This document shows, piece by piece, positions 4,686 through 5,000 of a stretch of DNA of 5,000 nt (position 1 is the first letter of the stretch; each line of letters opens with the position of its first letter). The notes beneath the pieces were generated by a model, which saw nothing but the letters and a program-made list of their open reading frames with translations, made no database searches and had not been told where the DNA came from. Origin of the DNA: Thiotrichales bacterium (lineage in GTDB: Bacteria; Pseudomonadota; Gammaproteobacteria; Thiomicrospirales; Thiomicrospiraceae); the NCBI GenBank assembly GCA_014763835.1, contig JACXUQ010000123.1, positions 1 through 5,000 of the forward strand. The letters are read 5' to 3'. The translations under genes were made by a program, and so were the position numbers.

Positions 4686-4963
4686 GCACCTTTGGCGATG
4701 ATCTGATTCAGTCCCTGAGCGAAGCCGTTGCCCATGCGAAGGGCGAAGGGCCGGCGGTCGTTCACGCTCCTCTGGAGCCCAAGGCTGTCCGTCTGCGGGC
4801 CAGACTCACCCAGAAGCAGATGGCCCCGATCATGGGCATGAGCCTCTCGGGTTACCGGAAATGGGAGCAGGGCGCTCGTCGCGTCAGTGGCCCGGCCGCG
4901 GCTTTTCTCCAGGTGCTTGATCGGGAGCCCGATGCCGTCCGGCGCGCGCTTCTGGACGCCTGA
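4682..4963 (+). CDS. HigA/NadS-like XRE-family antitoxin
   Basis: Predicted antitoxin and autorepressor of the preceding toxin. The 93 residues contain an XRE helix-turn-helix at about 33-70: KAVRLRARLTQKQMAPIMGM, then SLSGYRKWEQGARRVSGPAA, ending in a helix LQVLDREPDAVRRALL. The WEQGxRxxSGPA pattern is characteristic of NadS-type antitoxins encoded after their toxin. The N-terminal 30 residues probably contact the toxin. The ATG overlaps the toxin stop in ATGA, implying coupled translation; GGAAG (4669-4673) gives an additional ribosome site. The palindrome at 4320-4334 is the likely operator. Nine bases after the stop the terminal repeat begins, with no obvious terminator. Confidence 0.9.
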   Translation: MSTFGDDLIQSLSEAVAHAKGEGPAVVHAPLEPKAVRLRARLTQKQMAPIMGMSLSGYRKWEQGARRVSGPAAAFLQVLDREPDAVRRALLDA

Positions 4964-4972
4964 TTTCAGAAC

Positions 4973-5000
4973 AGGGCCGTAGGCGGCAAGGGCCGTAGGC
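4973..5000. repeat. Second copy of the terminal direct repeat
   Basis: Exact copy of bases 1-28. It begins 9 bases after the antitoxin stop codon. On the circle the sequence would therefore run from the toxin-antitoxin operon directly into the region upstream of the relaxase gene. Confidence 0.85.

Noticed and set aside
4048..4689. Long open frame on the minus strand opposite rep and the toxin
   Set aside because: Ser/Arg/Pro-rich composition without any domain; opposite two identified genes.
1..5000. tRNA, rRNA, insertion sequences, resistance genes or partition genes
   Set aside because: None seen on either strand; no transposase, integrase or ParA-like motif was recognised.

Overview
The window reads as one complete small cryptic plasmid, most likely from an alphaproteobacterium. 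Bases 1-28 are repeated exactly at 4973-5000, so the molecule is probably a circle of about 4,972 bp with the join shown twice. The DNA is GC-rich with strongly G/C-ending codons in the main genes. The protein styles (an Ala/Arg-rich MobV-type relaxase, a Rep with a CxxC and HUH core, a NadS-like antitoxin) fit an alphaproteobacterial host, but the host assignment is inference.

Layout, left to right. 1-204 holds the join, several GC hairpins and a perfect inverted repeat next to a promoter-like -10 box; this is the best candidate for oriT plus the mobilisation promoter. 205-1473 (+) encodes a MobV-type relaxase with the HxDExxPHxH motif. 1426-1809 (-) encodes a small helix-turn-helix protein with a coiled-coil tail; it converges on and overlaps the relaxase gene by 48 bp. 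In and upstream of that gene are two separate repeat families (TGTTCG sites and 15-bp tandem units) that look like protein-binding sites. 1993-2527 has no convincing gene but carries five strong inverted repeats in under 200 bp, a plausible replication-origin region (dso and/or sso), followed by a terminator-like stem with T6. 2528-2650 (+) is an unrecognised 40-residue gene. 2651-2935 is the leader of the replication gene, with a forward promoter, hairpins and a convincing reverse promoter that could drive a counter-transcribed RNA of about 110-120 nt. 2936-4558 (+) encodes a rolling-circle Rep. 4338-4685 and 4682-4963 (+) form a RelE/HigB-like toxin and NadS/HigA-like antitoxin pair with an ATGA overlap; its toxin gene lies over the last 73 codons of rep in another frame.

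How it works together (inference): Rep starts rolling-circle replication, with rep expression limited by an antisense RNA and leader structures. The relaxase allows mobilisation by a helper conjugation system, since no mating-pair or coupling genes are present. The toxin-antitoxin pair stabilises the plasmid, since no parAB-like partition genes are visible. The HTH protein may regulate itself or contribute to replication or copy control. No resistance or metabolic cargo is present.
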